In this document: positions 9,599 to 19,257 of the stretch, one piece after another
Layout: each line of letters begins with the position of its first letter
Position numbering within the stretch: position 1 is the stretch's first letter
Source: Cryptomeria japonica
Lineage: Eukaryota > Streptophyta > Pinopsida > Cupressales > Cupressaceae
Assembly: GCF_030272615.1 (NCBI RefSeq)
Contig: NC_081415.1
Span: forward strand, 194,044,695-194,108,694
Direction of reading: 5' to 3'
DNA length: 64,000 nt
The notes under the pieces: generated by a model
Database searches by the model: none
What the model was told of the DNA's origin: nothing
What the model saw: the letters and a program-made list of their open reading frames with translations, nothing else
Program-made: the position numbers and the translations under genes

Positions 9599-9664
9599 TG
9601 GCTCTCCTGCATCGGCTGGTCGCTGGAATCGGCGGACACGGTCGAATCTATGAACGAATGCCAT
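9599..9664 (-). CDS. Antisense PMD gene, predicted exon 1 (22 codons, with ATG)
   Basis: ATG at 9664-9662 opens a 66-base segment ending at a donor read on the minus strand as CCA|GTAAGTACC. It joins in phase 0 to the exon starting GAG at 8772. It encodes HRFDRVRRFQRP; the second element G2 has HRFERVRRYQRP at the same place, also ending at a GT donor in phase 0. Conservation of both the peptide and the splice signals is the evidence. No transcript data are available here. Another frame over this region stays open longer (9786-9595) but does not join the PMD frame. Confidence 0.75.
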
Positions 9665-9756
9665 CGCTGCTGACTGCTGCTGCTCTTTTCTCGCTCTGCA
9701 CTGTGATCTCGTAAGGGTGTGAATGACAATGAGGATGTCTTTTGCCCGTGGTCTAT

Positions 9757-9762
9757 CTTATA
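9757..9762 (-). promoter_or_regulatory. TATA-like box upstream of the antisense PMD gene
   Basis: On the minus strand GGCTATAAGATAG, about 95 bases upstream of the exon-1 ATG. G2 has TATAAAA at the matching place (57457-57463), about 90 bases upstream of its ATG. Placement is consistent with a start site 25-35 bases downstream; inference only. Confidence 0.5.
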
Positions 9763-9993
9763 GCCTACCCTGGCCCTCGCCCTCATTTCCCGAGTCAGTC
9801 TTCCTCATCCCGTGACTTTGTCACTTTATCCAATCAGTCCATTCTATCCCATCTTTCTTATCGCGAGATTGTCTGCAATCTTTCCAGACTTTTTCATCCA
9901 ATCTCTCGAGGGGGCATATCATTCCCATCCTGGGGCAACTCTGTATCAGTTCATCTTATCTTCTTTGAAACAACGCGACAAGCCGCATTGTCT

Positions 9994-10008
9994 CAAAGAG
10001 GGGCAAAA
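9994..10008 (+). promoter_or_regulatory. Polypurine tract of G1
   Basis: CAAAGAGGGGCAAAA directly abuts the LTR start TGTAGACACC. The identical 15 bases precede the 3' LTR of G2 at 57701. In this family the tract primes plus-strand DNA synthesis. Confidence 0.9.
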
Positions 10009-10784
10009 TGTAGACACCTAAAATTGTCATGTCTAATTAAATAAATATTTTATTTATTTAATTATCTAAGCCTAATTCTTCTATTAATTAAATAAATCTT
10101 TATTTATTTAATTAATTCATTTATCCTCTTCTAGCCTTATTTCTCATTTAAATAAATACATTTATTTATTTAAATTATCCCTTTCCTAAATTAAATAAAT
10201 ATTTTATTTATTTAATTGCCCTACTTCTTCTATTAATTAAATAAATCTTTATTTATTTAATTAATTCATTAACCTTTTCTACACATGACACATGTCATTC
10301 ATCTCTTATTTCCTACACTACCTACCCCTTTCATTATTTTGGTATTTCTTATACCTACCCTCTAATCCTAGCCGACCTCTCTTTTTACACCTCTCAATCT
10401 TAACCCTCCATTTTCTATTGTGTCTTCTATTTAAGGAGATGCTTTCTTCATTACCAAACCCTAATGACTAATTTTGGAGGACTTGGCTACACTACGATCC
10501 TACTTGCAACCACATTCCGTTCTTTGTTGAGCTCTTGTGCATACAAAAATCTGAGAGCAAGCATATCAAACAAGATCAATGGAGATAGGAAGAATGGAGA
10601 TCAAAACCCTAGTGGACATGTGATGGTATAATCTTTGTGATTTTTTGAGTTATTTTGCATTGTCTTAGGTTATCTTCATATGTTATGGTGGATCTTTGTT
10701 CATTGTTAGGCTAGGGTTTGGTGGTTGAATCCATTTTAGTCTTTCAATATTGTTGTTTATTGCTATCCATTTTCACCATATACA
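10009..10784 (+). repeat. 3' LTR of G1
   Basis: Begins TGTAGACACCTAAAATT, shared with the LTR starts of G2 and G4. Bases 10029-10265 are an array of about five AT-only inverted repeats (such as ATTAAATAAAT...ATTTATTTAAT) separated by pyrimidine-rich spacers. A TATA-like CTATTTAAGG lies at 10427-10436. The end is placed at ATACA (10784), where similarity to the inverted GX repeat begins; an error of a few bases is possible. Confidence 0.8.
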
Positions 10785-11807
10785 ATAGGTACTAGACATC
10801 GACTCCACCTAGCTTCACAAGTCTGAGCGTGTCTTATCCCAATAACAAGTTGAATGAAGATGACATGAGAACCCATCATATACTCTTGGTTTAAGTTGAT
10901 CACCCTTGTTAGTATAGCATCTCTGTGTGAGTTGTTGTTTGGCATCTAGTGATTCTTGGGGTTATCCTATGTTGGATTGCTTGTGTAGTGTTGTGTTTAT
11001 TGATTGGTTTAATTATTAATTAATTGATTAAATTGATTCATATAGCTTAATAATATTAAATTAAATTAATAGGTTAATATAGTTTATAATAATAAAATAA
11101 ATAATTAGTAAGTATAAATATTTAAATTTTAATGTGAGATTATTATTGTTATTGTTATTTATTCTTGGTTTATCAAGGATTATTTATTGATATTAAGGAT
11201 TAATTATTATTTAATTGATTATTTGTGGTTATTTATTTATATACCTTTGAATTATTTATTTATTGGAGCCTTTATTTAATTTATGGCTTTTGATTTATTA
11301 TTAGCCCTTGATTTATTTTATTGGGCTTGGTTTATTATTATTTCATTTGGTTTTAAATTAAATGATTATGTATCTTGTTACTTGGGTAAATGGAAATAAT
11401 ATACATATTACTTACCTACCCTATTTTACCATTGGCTAAAAGCATGCTAAGTTAGATAAATATCATTTTATATTATTTGTGCATTGTTTTATGGGATGGT
11501 AGGTAGGAAATATATCATTTTATAATATTTCTATTGGCTGATATTTGCATTGGTTTTGGGTTGATTTTCTATTTAACTGGTTTCATGTGCGTTCACCCAG
11601 GTTGGCTTCCAGGAAGAATTTTCTACACATTCGACTTGGCTTTAGATTTTGGTTGCTTGAGGATTGTTTGGATTGCTCTTCATCAGATTTCTCTTGGCCA
11701 TAACTCTATCTATTCAGGTTGGAGATGCTAGCTTGATCTTTGCACCTGGTTTCCAAAAGATTGTCTGCCCAGTGTTATCCATGAAAGATTTTCTTCGGGT
11801 AGCGTGG

Positions 11808-11847
<40 letters not shown>

Positions 11848-11904
11848 TAGAGTTTAATTTATTTCATATGAATCTTAATATATTGTTTAAACTATAGGTT
11901 GGGG
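10785..11904. repeat. GX copy A, segment 1 (old repeat, host of the G1 insertion)
   Basis: No supported ORF. Bases 10788-10835 (GGTACTAGACATCGACTCC...GAGCGTGT) match, on the opposite strand, 42000-42075. The middle is AT-rich. A perfect (TA)17 microsatellite lies at 11811-11844. The segment stops at the C1 target duplication AAGAA (11905-11909) and resumes after C1 at 19258. Confidence 0.6.
11811..11844. repeat. (TA)17 microsatellite
   Basis: Thirty-four uninterrupted bases of alternating TA inside GX copy A. Confidence 0.95.
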
Positions 11905-11909
11905 AAGAA

Positions 11910-13301
11910 TGATGGTATGATTAATCAATAAGGATCTAGACAATTACTGAGAGGCGGGGTGAATCAGTAGATGTAAAACTGACTAAAATTTCACCAAACT
12001 CAATAACAATCTCACAAGTCAATCTCATAACTAACTAGTTCAAACATTGAACTAGAAAATTGCAATATCGCTATCAAGTATACCGGTTAACTATCATAAC
12101 AGAATAACAGTATAACAATTCTCAAACTCTCAACATTTTAACAAAAACATTCAAATACATTACTAACAATAGTAAAAGCACATTTCAGATTACTATCGGT
12201 CATCTTATCATATCTAAGTGGATTTAGCAGTTAAGCAAATTAACCATAGCAAACATAACCACAAAAACCATTCACCACTTGACACAATGATTTTGACGTG
12301 GAAACCCAAATGGGAAAAACCACGGTGGGGATGAATACCCACAAGTATTTTGAACTCATTTGAAGTTCGCTCTATTCGAAGCCAAACCTGTTAAAGCTTT
12401 TACAAAAAGTCCTGTTAGGACCAGATCCTGTTACGGACCACCCGGTTAAGGGATTGGCTATAATGCCCTATTAGAAGCAATACCTTGTTAGGAGTAACCT
12501 CGGTAGAGGATTTGAAATCCAAGCTAATGGATCACCTAGTTAGAGGATTTAGATAGCACTAAGCGTATTAGAACTTACTCGATTAAGGGATTTGACTATT
12601 ATAATTGTTAGAGAACAACAGGGGTTTGCTGATCTAGTGAATAACACTACTTTGCTTGATCAGATCCTTTTCATGCTTCCATCTTCCTTCACACATACTG
12701 CAGATACACCTTTTTGATCGACAACCAATCACACTTACACTTAACCAAAATTGCCAACACTACAACAAAACAACTCATCGACCTTATAAGCAAAACAATA
12801 GGTTGGTAACACATCACAAACCTAAGATCTCATAGAGATTACAAACAAATCGGTTCAAGTATGACCATTGGATTACATAGCAATCATTGCACATTATTCA
12901 AGACAACCTTGACTGCTCCTTGATCACCGCTTCATCAATTCCTGTAACTCATCACATGGTTTCCATTTCATGCAATGTACTCGCTCATTCCCAAGAGAAA
13001 ACCGTTATCTCTATGCACCAAAAACTATTTGAAACTCTTCACATACAACATGCATATGTGGCATAATCATTACCATTCATCAATTGATCAAAAACCAATA
13101 CAATTGATTCACCAAGATCCATCAGTTAGGGTTTATTACATCAATAGGTAGGGTTACCGGTTGATCTCACTGCTTCTCAAGTAATACTAGTTTCCTTCAC
13201 TAGCTCACCTATCGGTTGCAAAACAACATCATTATCAGTTATAATTGACATCAACGAAAACATATTAGTTCATCAATGCAATCTTCATGCAAATTCCAAC
13301 A
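11910..13301 (-). repeat. 3' LTR of C1
   Basis: 1,392 bases, TGTTGG...CCATCA on the minus strand. A TATA-like GCTTATAAGG (minus) lies near 12785. The G-rich motif CTGAGAGGCGGGGTGAATCAG is near 11947. The LTR pairs with 17848-19252. Confidence 0.93.
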
Positions 13302-13316
13302 ATCTCCCCCTTTGGC
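13302..13316 (-). promoter_or_regulatory. Polypurine tract of C1
   Basis: On the minus strand GCCAAAGGGGGAGAT, directly next to TGTTGG of the 3' LTR. The stretch from here to the pol stop at 13757 (about 440 bases) holds no supported ORF. Confidence 0.9.
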
Positions 13317-13756
13317 ATTGATGGCAATACAAGTATCAATACCCTTTATTGTGATGATTGAGAGTAATGCACATACATAGGTATAGGAATCCTGGATTAC
13401 ATTTTACCATGCACTCTCCTTCATCTAAGTCTCCATGTCTTCAGCTGGTAACTGGTTATAGATCTCTTCTCTATCAATCATAAAATTCTTCTCCCCCTTT
13501 GACAACAATGCCAAAGTGAAAGTAAAACATACAGTGTCATACTTCACTGTTCTGTATCAACAATCTGCAACTTGATGCTCCCCCTATGGAATAACTCCAC
13601 TCTACACTAATCCTACTTCAAGATTCTTCAATTAGTTATGGGACTGATGTATTCCACATCTGCTCAATTGACCTCATGTAGGGGCACAACCCCTAGTTGA
13701 CCTCTAAGATAATCAAAAGTAGTCTTAGGCAGAGGTTTAGTAAAGATATCTGCTAG

Positions 13757-14935
13757 CTACTCCTTAGTAGATACATGCTCTAGTAACACATCTTTACTCT
13801 GCACTTTCTCTCTCAAGAAATGATATTTCAGCTCAATATGCTTGGTTCTAGCATGCAACACCGAGTTCTTTGAAATATTTATTGCATTGGTGTTGTCATG
13901 TAAAATCTTTATTGGTTCTGTAATCTTCAGCTTGAATCCTTCCAGAATGTGTTTCATCTATATTTCCTGGGTAAAATTCATATACGTTGCAACATATTCA
14001 GCTTCAGCAGTGGACTGTGATATACAACTTTGCTTCTTGTTGATCCAAGATACAAGTCTTCCTCCAAGAAAGAATGCACCACTGGTTGTGCTCTTCCTAT
14101 CATTAACATTACCTACCCAGTCTGCATCTATATAAAACTTTAAATAAAATTTACCTGCATATGGATACCATAATCCATAGTCAATAGTACCTTTCAAATA
14201 TCTGAATATCCCTTTAGTTGCTATCATGTGTGTCTCCTTTGGATTCTTCTGAAATCTAGCAACTAAACCAACTGCATGAGCAATATCTGGTTTGTTGTGA
14301 ACAACATAATGCAGTTTCCCTGTCATTGATTTGTACTCCTTTTCATACAAAGATACGACATCATCCTCCTTAGACAATTTACAGCCTGTAACCATTGGTG
14401 CCCCAACTGGTTTACAGTCACTCATTCCAAATGTCTTCAATACCTCTTTCACATACTTAGACTTTGTGATAAAAATACCACTCTTCATCTGTTGAATTTG
14501 CAAACCTATGAAGAATTTTATCTCTCCTACTAGAGACATTTCAAATTCACTTTTCATATCATTTGCAAAATCATCACTCATGTCATCATTGCCTCCAAAT
14601 ATGGTATCATCTACAAACACTTCACTAACCAGTATCTTATCTCCTTCACATTTGAGATATATGTTGCTATCTTCACTAGTTCTCTGAAAACCTATCTTCA
14701 TCAGGTGTGAATGAGGCCTTTCATACCATGCTCTTGGTGCTTTCTTTAACCCATATAGTGCCTTGTGCAATTTGCATACCATGTCTTTTTCATCAGTCAA
14801 AGCATAACCATCTAGCTGCTCAATGTCTACTTCTTCTTCTAGTATTCCATTCAAAAATGTTGACTTCACATCCATCTGATATAATTGGAATCCCTTATAT
14901 GCTACAAATGCAAGTAGAGTCCTAACACCTTCCAA
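13757..14935 (-). pseudogene. pol: C1 copia reverse transcriptase and RNase H
   Basis: Copia RT signatures: YQMDVKSTFLNG, KALYGLKKAPRAWY and FVDD in place of the common YVDD, then the RNase H part DADWVGN, KSTTSGAFF and QSTAEAEYVA. One TAG (13958-13960) splits the RNase H; the C3 copy has Trp there, so a TGG to TAG change is likely. The frame then runs to 13757. A frameshift separates this segment from the integrase segment upstream, between 14936 and 15198. RT residues look intact, but the element cannot make a full polyprotein. Confidence 0.93.
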
Positions 14936-15197
14936 TCTAGCAACTAGTGCAAATGTCTCGCCATAGTCTTCTCCTTCTTCCTATGCATAACCTTTGCATA
15001 CCAATCTATCTTTGTTTCTGACTACTACTCCATCTTCGTTCAGTTTAATCATGTATACCCATTTAGTTCCTATCACATTTTTATTCACCGGTCTGGGTAC
15101 TAAAATTCATGTATTTTTCTTCTCAATATGGTCAAGCTCTTCTTCCATAGCTTTAATCCAATGATCATCTCCAAATGCTTCCTTAGCAATTCTACGC

Positions 15198-16676
15198 TCA
15201 ATAGTAAAGATCATGCGAGAATTCTCTAATTCTTCTTCTGGTTAATTCTCCAACATCTTTATCTCTAATAATCTGGTCAGGATTATGATTGAGTCTCACA
15301 TACCTTGGAATAACATGGTCATTATCTTTAGGTTCTTCTTCCTCACTATCATCATCTACTTCTACATAATCTACATGTTTCAATTAAACTGGTACTACAG
15401 CATTCGCTTCACCAACTTCTGGCTTCACCAGTTCTGGTTCCAAAATTAGAATGTAAGGTTCATCTTCCTTTTTCTTGTCATCGATTTCTCCTGAAACTTC
15501 AAGATACTCATTCACTCTGCCATCAGCACTCTCAATGATTCTCTTTGTCTGGTTGTTATAAAATTTGTAGGCCTTACTCTTGGTGGAGTAACCAAGAAAT
15601 ATGCCTTCATCACTTTTAGCCTCAAACTTACTAACACAGTCACCTCTCTTGATTATACATTTACTGCCAAAAATCTTTAAATAATTGACAATAGGTGATC
15701 TACCATACCAGTATTCATAAGGAGTTTTATCCTTACCTCTCTTTACCAATATCGAGTTCATAGTGTATACAGTTGTGCTGACAACTTCTCTCCATAAATT
15801 TTTTGCTACACCTCCTTGTATTAACATTATTCTAGCAGCTCCAACAATTGACCAGTTGTTCCTCTCTACAATACCATTTTGTTGTGGTGTCCTCGGTGCA
15901 GAAAGTTGCCTCTTGATTCCATTGTCTTCACAATATCTAGTGAATTTCACTTAAGTAATTTCACCACCTTGACCAACCCTCAGACACTTTATCTTCTTAC
16001 AACTTTCCTTTTCAGCTAAGGCCCTGAATGCCTTGAACTTACTAAAGGCTTTTGTTTTGTCCTTCAAGAATGTGGCCCACATCATTCTTGAGCAATAATC
16101 AATGAAGATCATAAAATATCTATCACCTTGAATACTTTTAGTCCTTATTGGTCCACAAAGATCTATATGAACCAAATCTAACAAATGTTCTGCTGAGAAA
16201 GATTTGCTCTTAAAAGTTGAGGATGTCATCTTACCTAACTGATATTCCTTACATAGAGCAGTCACCGGTTTGTCTAATTGAGGCAAACCTCTTACCGACT
16301 TGAACTTACTGACTTTGACACTGTTATCAAAATTTATATGACAAAATCTCTGATGCCAAATCCAACTATCATCTACTTTAGAAATTAAATAGTTGTTAAC
16401 TTTAGGATTTAGGTGAAATAGGTTACCTTTTGTCTGCTTTCCGGTTGCAATTAGTTCACCTTTTCTCCCATAGATTTTGCACATTTCATTCTTAAATTCC
16501 AATATATAACCTTTGTCATTGAGTTGAGCTACACTCAAAAGATTGTTCTTTAATCCATCAACCCAGTAGACACCATCTGCACTACTCTCTCCATTAAGAG
16601 AAATGGTTCCCTTTCCTTTTACCATGTAGGGTGAGTCATTTCCAAATCTCACAACTCCTCCATCAAATTCCTTCAA
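15198..16676 (-). pseudogene. pol: C1 copia protease end, GAG-pre-integrase and integrase
   Basis: Single frame with stops at about 15951 (TAA) and 15384 (TAA). The zinc-binding segment reads WHQRFCHINFDN then CKEY where C3 has CKEC, so one Cys is lost. The integrase core has HIDLCGP for the first Asp and PQQNGIVERNN with the Glu, but the middle motif reads LRVGQGGE where C3 has LRTDQGGE: the catalytic Asp is replaced by Gly. Integration activity is therefore very unlikely. Confidence 0.92.
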
Positions 16677-16691
16677 AGTAAGAAATTTACT

Positions 16692-17774
16692 CTAGTCACC
16701 AGTCATGTGGTGTGAACAACCACTATCTATGATCCAATCATTAGAACTATCCATGCAAGAAACTAATGCCTTCTGATCATAAGACTCCTCTTTAATGGAA
16801 ACAAAGACAATATCTTCATTAGCATCTCCCTCAGATTCCTCATCAATGATACCACCATCAACTGCAATGAGACAATCTATTTTGTCTTTTCCTTTATACT
16901 TCTTGTACTTCTCCCTCTTATTCTCATTGTCACCATTAGGATAGTTAGTTGCAATCTGTCCAATCTTGTTATATGCAAAACACTTCAAAGGTAATTTACC
17001 TCTATACTTACCGTTACCTCTGGGAAACCGCTTGGCCAACAATGCTTCAAACTCAATCAGATTATCTTCAACATTAACTTCTCTGCTGGATCTAGACTCA
17101 TAAATGTGACTAATATATCTACTTTTCCTCATAGGTGAATTAGAAACTGAAGCTCTAAATGCAGATTCATATTTCTGAGCACTACCACCATAACCATTTA
17201 ATTAAATTGCAGTAAGTTTACCAATGATGGAGTCAAGAGTTACCTTAGTTTTATAAATAGACTTTAGCTCCTAAATGGCTACAACTCGGATAGCGTAGAC
17301 CAGTAGAAGGGTTCTCAACACCTTAATAACCACTATGGCATCCTCCACTTTACCACCATCACTCTTGATCTCACCAACTATCTCCTTGATCCTTTGACGA
17401 TATTATTGAATATTCTCACCTTCATCCATCTACATGTCATCAAATTTACCTCTCAGATTCTCTTCTTTAGCAATCTTCACATGCTCATCACCGCTATAGA
17501 TTTCCTCAAGTTTCTTCCACACATCATAAGTAGTCTCCAGACAATGGACATCAACATACTCCGAATCAGACAAAGAACTAATAATGGCCTCCAATGCCTA
17601 ATTATTATCTTGTTGCTCTTTCTTTTGATCATCAGACATAGTCCCACTATGTGCAGCATATTGAGTAACAACATGTTCCTAGTATTGACTTCCTAGACTA
17701 TTGATATAGATTTTCATCCTATCACTCCATATTCTATAGTTTTCCCTATTAAAATTCAGACCTTCTTTCTTCAT
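16692..17774 (-). pseudogene. gag: C1 copia gag with damaged zinc knuckle and protease start
   Basis: Starts at ATG 17774, in frame with the protease/integrase segment. It has a copia gag core (NRENYRIWSDRMKIYI; KKLEEIYSGDEHVKIAKEE) broken by several stops, one of them TAG at a position where C3 independently has TGA. The zinc knuckle reads CFAYNKIGQIATNYP: the second Cys, the His and the last Cys of CX2CX4HX4C are all replaced. The protease motif WIIDSGCSHHMTGD is present near the end, followed by a stop. Confidence 0.88.
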
Positions 17775-17833
17775 CACGTTCTTCAATATCTTTACCTCAA
17801 GCTGTTAGGCTTAGACACTAGAGGACCTGAAAT

Positions 17834-17845
17834 GCTCTGATACCA
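17834..17845 (-). promoter_or_regulatory. Primer binding site of C1 (initiator Met tRNA)
   Basis: Minus strand TGGTATCAGAGC, two bases from the end of the 5' LTR. This is the standard plant copia match to the 3' end of initiator tRNA-Met. Confidence 0.92.
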
Positions 17846-17847
17846 AT

Positions 17848-19252
17848 TGATGGTATGATGAATCAATAAGGATCCCAACAACTACTGAGAGTGGGGGGTG
17901 AATCAGTAGATGGAAAACTAACTGAACTTTCACCAAACTCAATAACAATCTCACAAGTCAATCTCGGAACTAACTGGTTCAAACACGGAACTACAAATTG
18001 CAATATCACTATCAAGTATACTGGTTGACTATCATAACAGAATAATAGTATAACAACTCTGAAACTCTCAAAACCTTTTAACAAAACATTCAAATACTTT
18101 ACTAACAATAGTAAAAGCATATTTCCGATTACTGTCAGTCATCTTATCATATCTAAGTGGATTTAGTAGTTAAGAAAATTAACCATAGCAAACATAACCA
18201 CAAAAACCATTCACCACTTGACACAATGATTTTGACAAGGAAACCCAAATGGGAAAAACCATGGTGGGGATGAATACCCACAAGTATTATGAACTCTTCT
18301 GATGTTAACCCTGTTAGGAGCCAAGCTTGTTAAAGCTTTTACAAAAAGTCCTGTTAGGAACAGATCCTCTTAGGGACCACCCAGTTAAGGGATTGACTAT
18401 AATGCCCTATTAGAAGCAAATACCCTGTTAGGAGTAAACTCGATAGAGGACTTGAAATCCAAGCTAATGGATCACCTGGTTAGAGGATTTAGATAGCACT
18501 AAGCCTGTTAGAGCTTTCCCGATTAAGGGATTTGATTGTTGTAATTGTTAGAGAACAACAGGGGTTTGTTGATCTGGTGAATAGCACTACTCTTCTTGAT
18601 CAAATCTTTTTCATGCTTCTATCTGCCTTCACACATACTACAAATACACCTTCTGGTTTGGCAACCAATCACACTTACACTTAACCAAAATTGCCAACAC
18701 TACAACAAAACAACTCATCAACCTTATAAGCAAAACAATAGGTCGGTAACACATCACAAACCTAAGATCTCATAGAGATTACAAACAAATCAGTTCAAGT
18801 ATGACCATTGGATTACATAGCAATCATTTCACATTATTCAAGACAACCTCAACCACTCCTTGATCACCACTTCATTGATTCTTGTAACTCATCACACAGT
18901 TTCCATTTCATGCAATGTACAAGCTCATTCGCAAGATAAAACTGTTATCTCTACCCCCCAAAAACCATTTGAAACTCTTCACATACAACATGCATATGTG
19001 GCATAATTATTACCATTCATCATTTGATCATAAACCAAGACAACCGATTTACCAAGCTCCATCGGTTAGGGTTTAGCACATCAACAGGTAGGGTTACCGG
19101 TTGATCTCACTGCTTCTCAAGTAATATTGGTTTCCTTCACCAACTCACCTACCAGTTGCAAAACAACATCATAGCAATATCATTACCGGTTATAATTGAC
19201 ATCAATGATAACACAATAGTTCATCAATGCAATATTCATGCAAATGTCAACA
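17848..19252 (-). repeat. 5' LTR of C1
   Basis: 1,405 bases, partner of 11910-13301. It has the same CTGAGAG...GTGAATCAG motif near 17886 and a TATA-like element near 18725 on the minus strand. It is followed by the second AAGAA target duplication. Confidence 0.93.
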
Positions 19253-19257
19253 AAGAA

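Larger units (their letters stand above)
1..10784 (+). mobile_element. G1: Tat-lineage Ty3/gypsy LTR retrotransposon, 3' portion
   Basis: The element enters the window already inside its coding region and runs through pol (to 5118), a spacer with polyadenylation-like signals, an antisense PMD gene (9664 to 6847), a polypurine tract (9994-10008) and a 3' LTR starting TGTAGACACC at 10009. The 5' LTR, primer site and gag lie left of the window. The lineage call rests on two successive RNase H domains and the absence of a chromodomain. The right boundary at 10784 (ends ATACA) is inferred: beyond it the DNA matches the inverted repeat at 42.0 kb, so homology to GX begins within a few bases of this point. 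The 5-bp target duplication cannot be tested because the left flank is missing. Confidence 0.9.
11910..19252 (-). mobile_element. C1: Ty1/copia LTR retrotransposon, full length, decayed
   Basis: Two LTRs (11910-13301 and 17848-19252) flank a minus-strand gag-pol region. The 5-bp target duplication AAGAA is perfect (11905-11909 and 19253-19257). Initiator-Met tRNA primer site and polypurine tract sit next to the expected LTRs. Over the first 200 bases the two LTRs differ at roughly one base in ten by eye, so the insertion is old. It interrupts GX copy A. Confidence 0.96.

Noticed and set aside
9595-9786. 63-codon minus ORF overlapping PMD exon 1
   Set aside because: It is open but in a frame that does not join exon 2; the 22-codon frame does and is conserved in G2.
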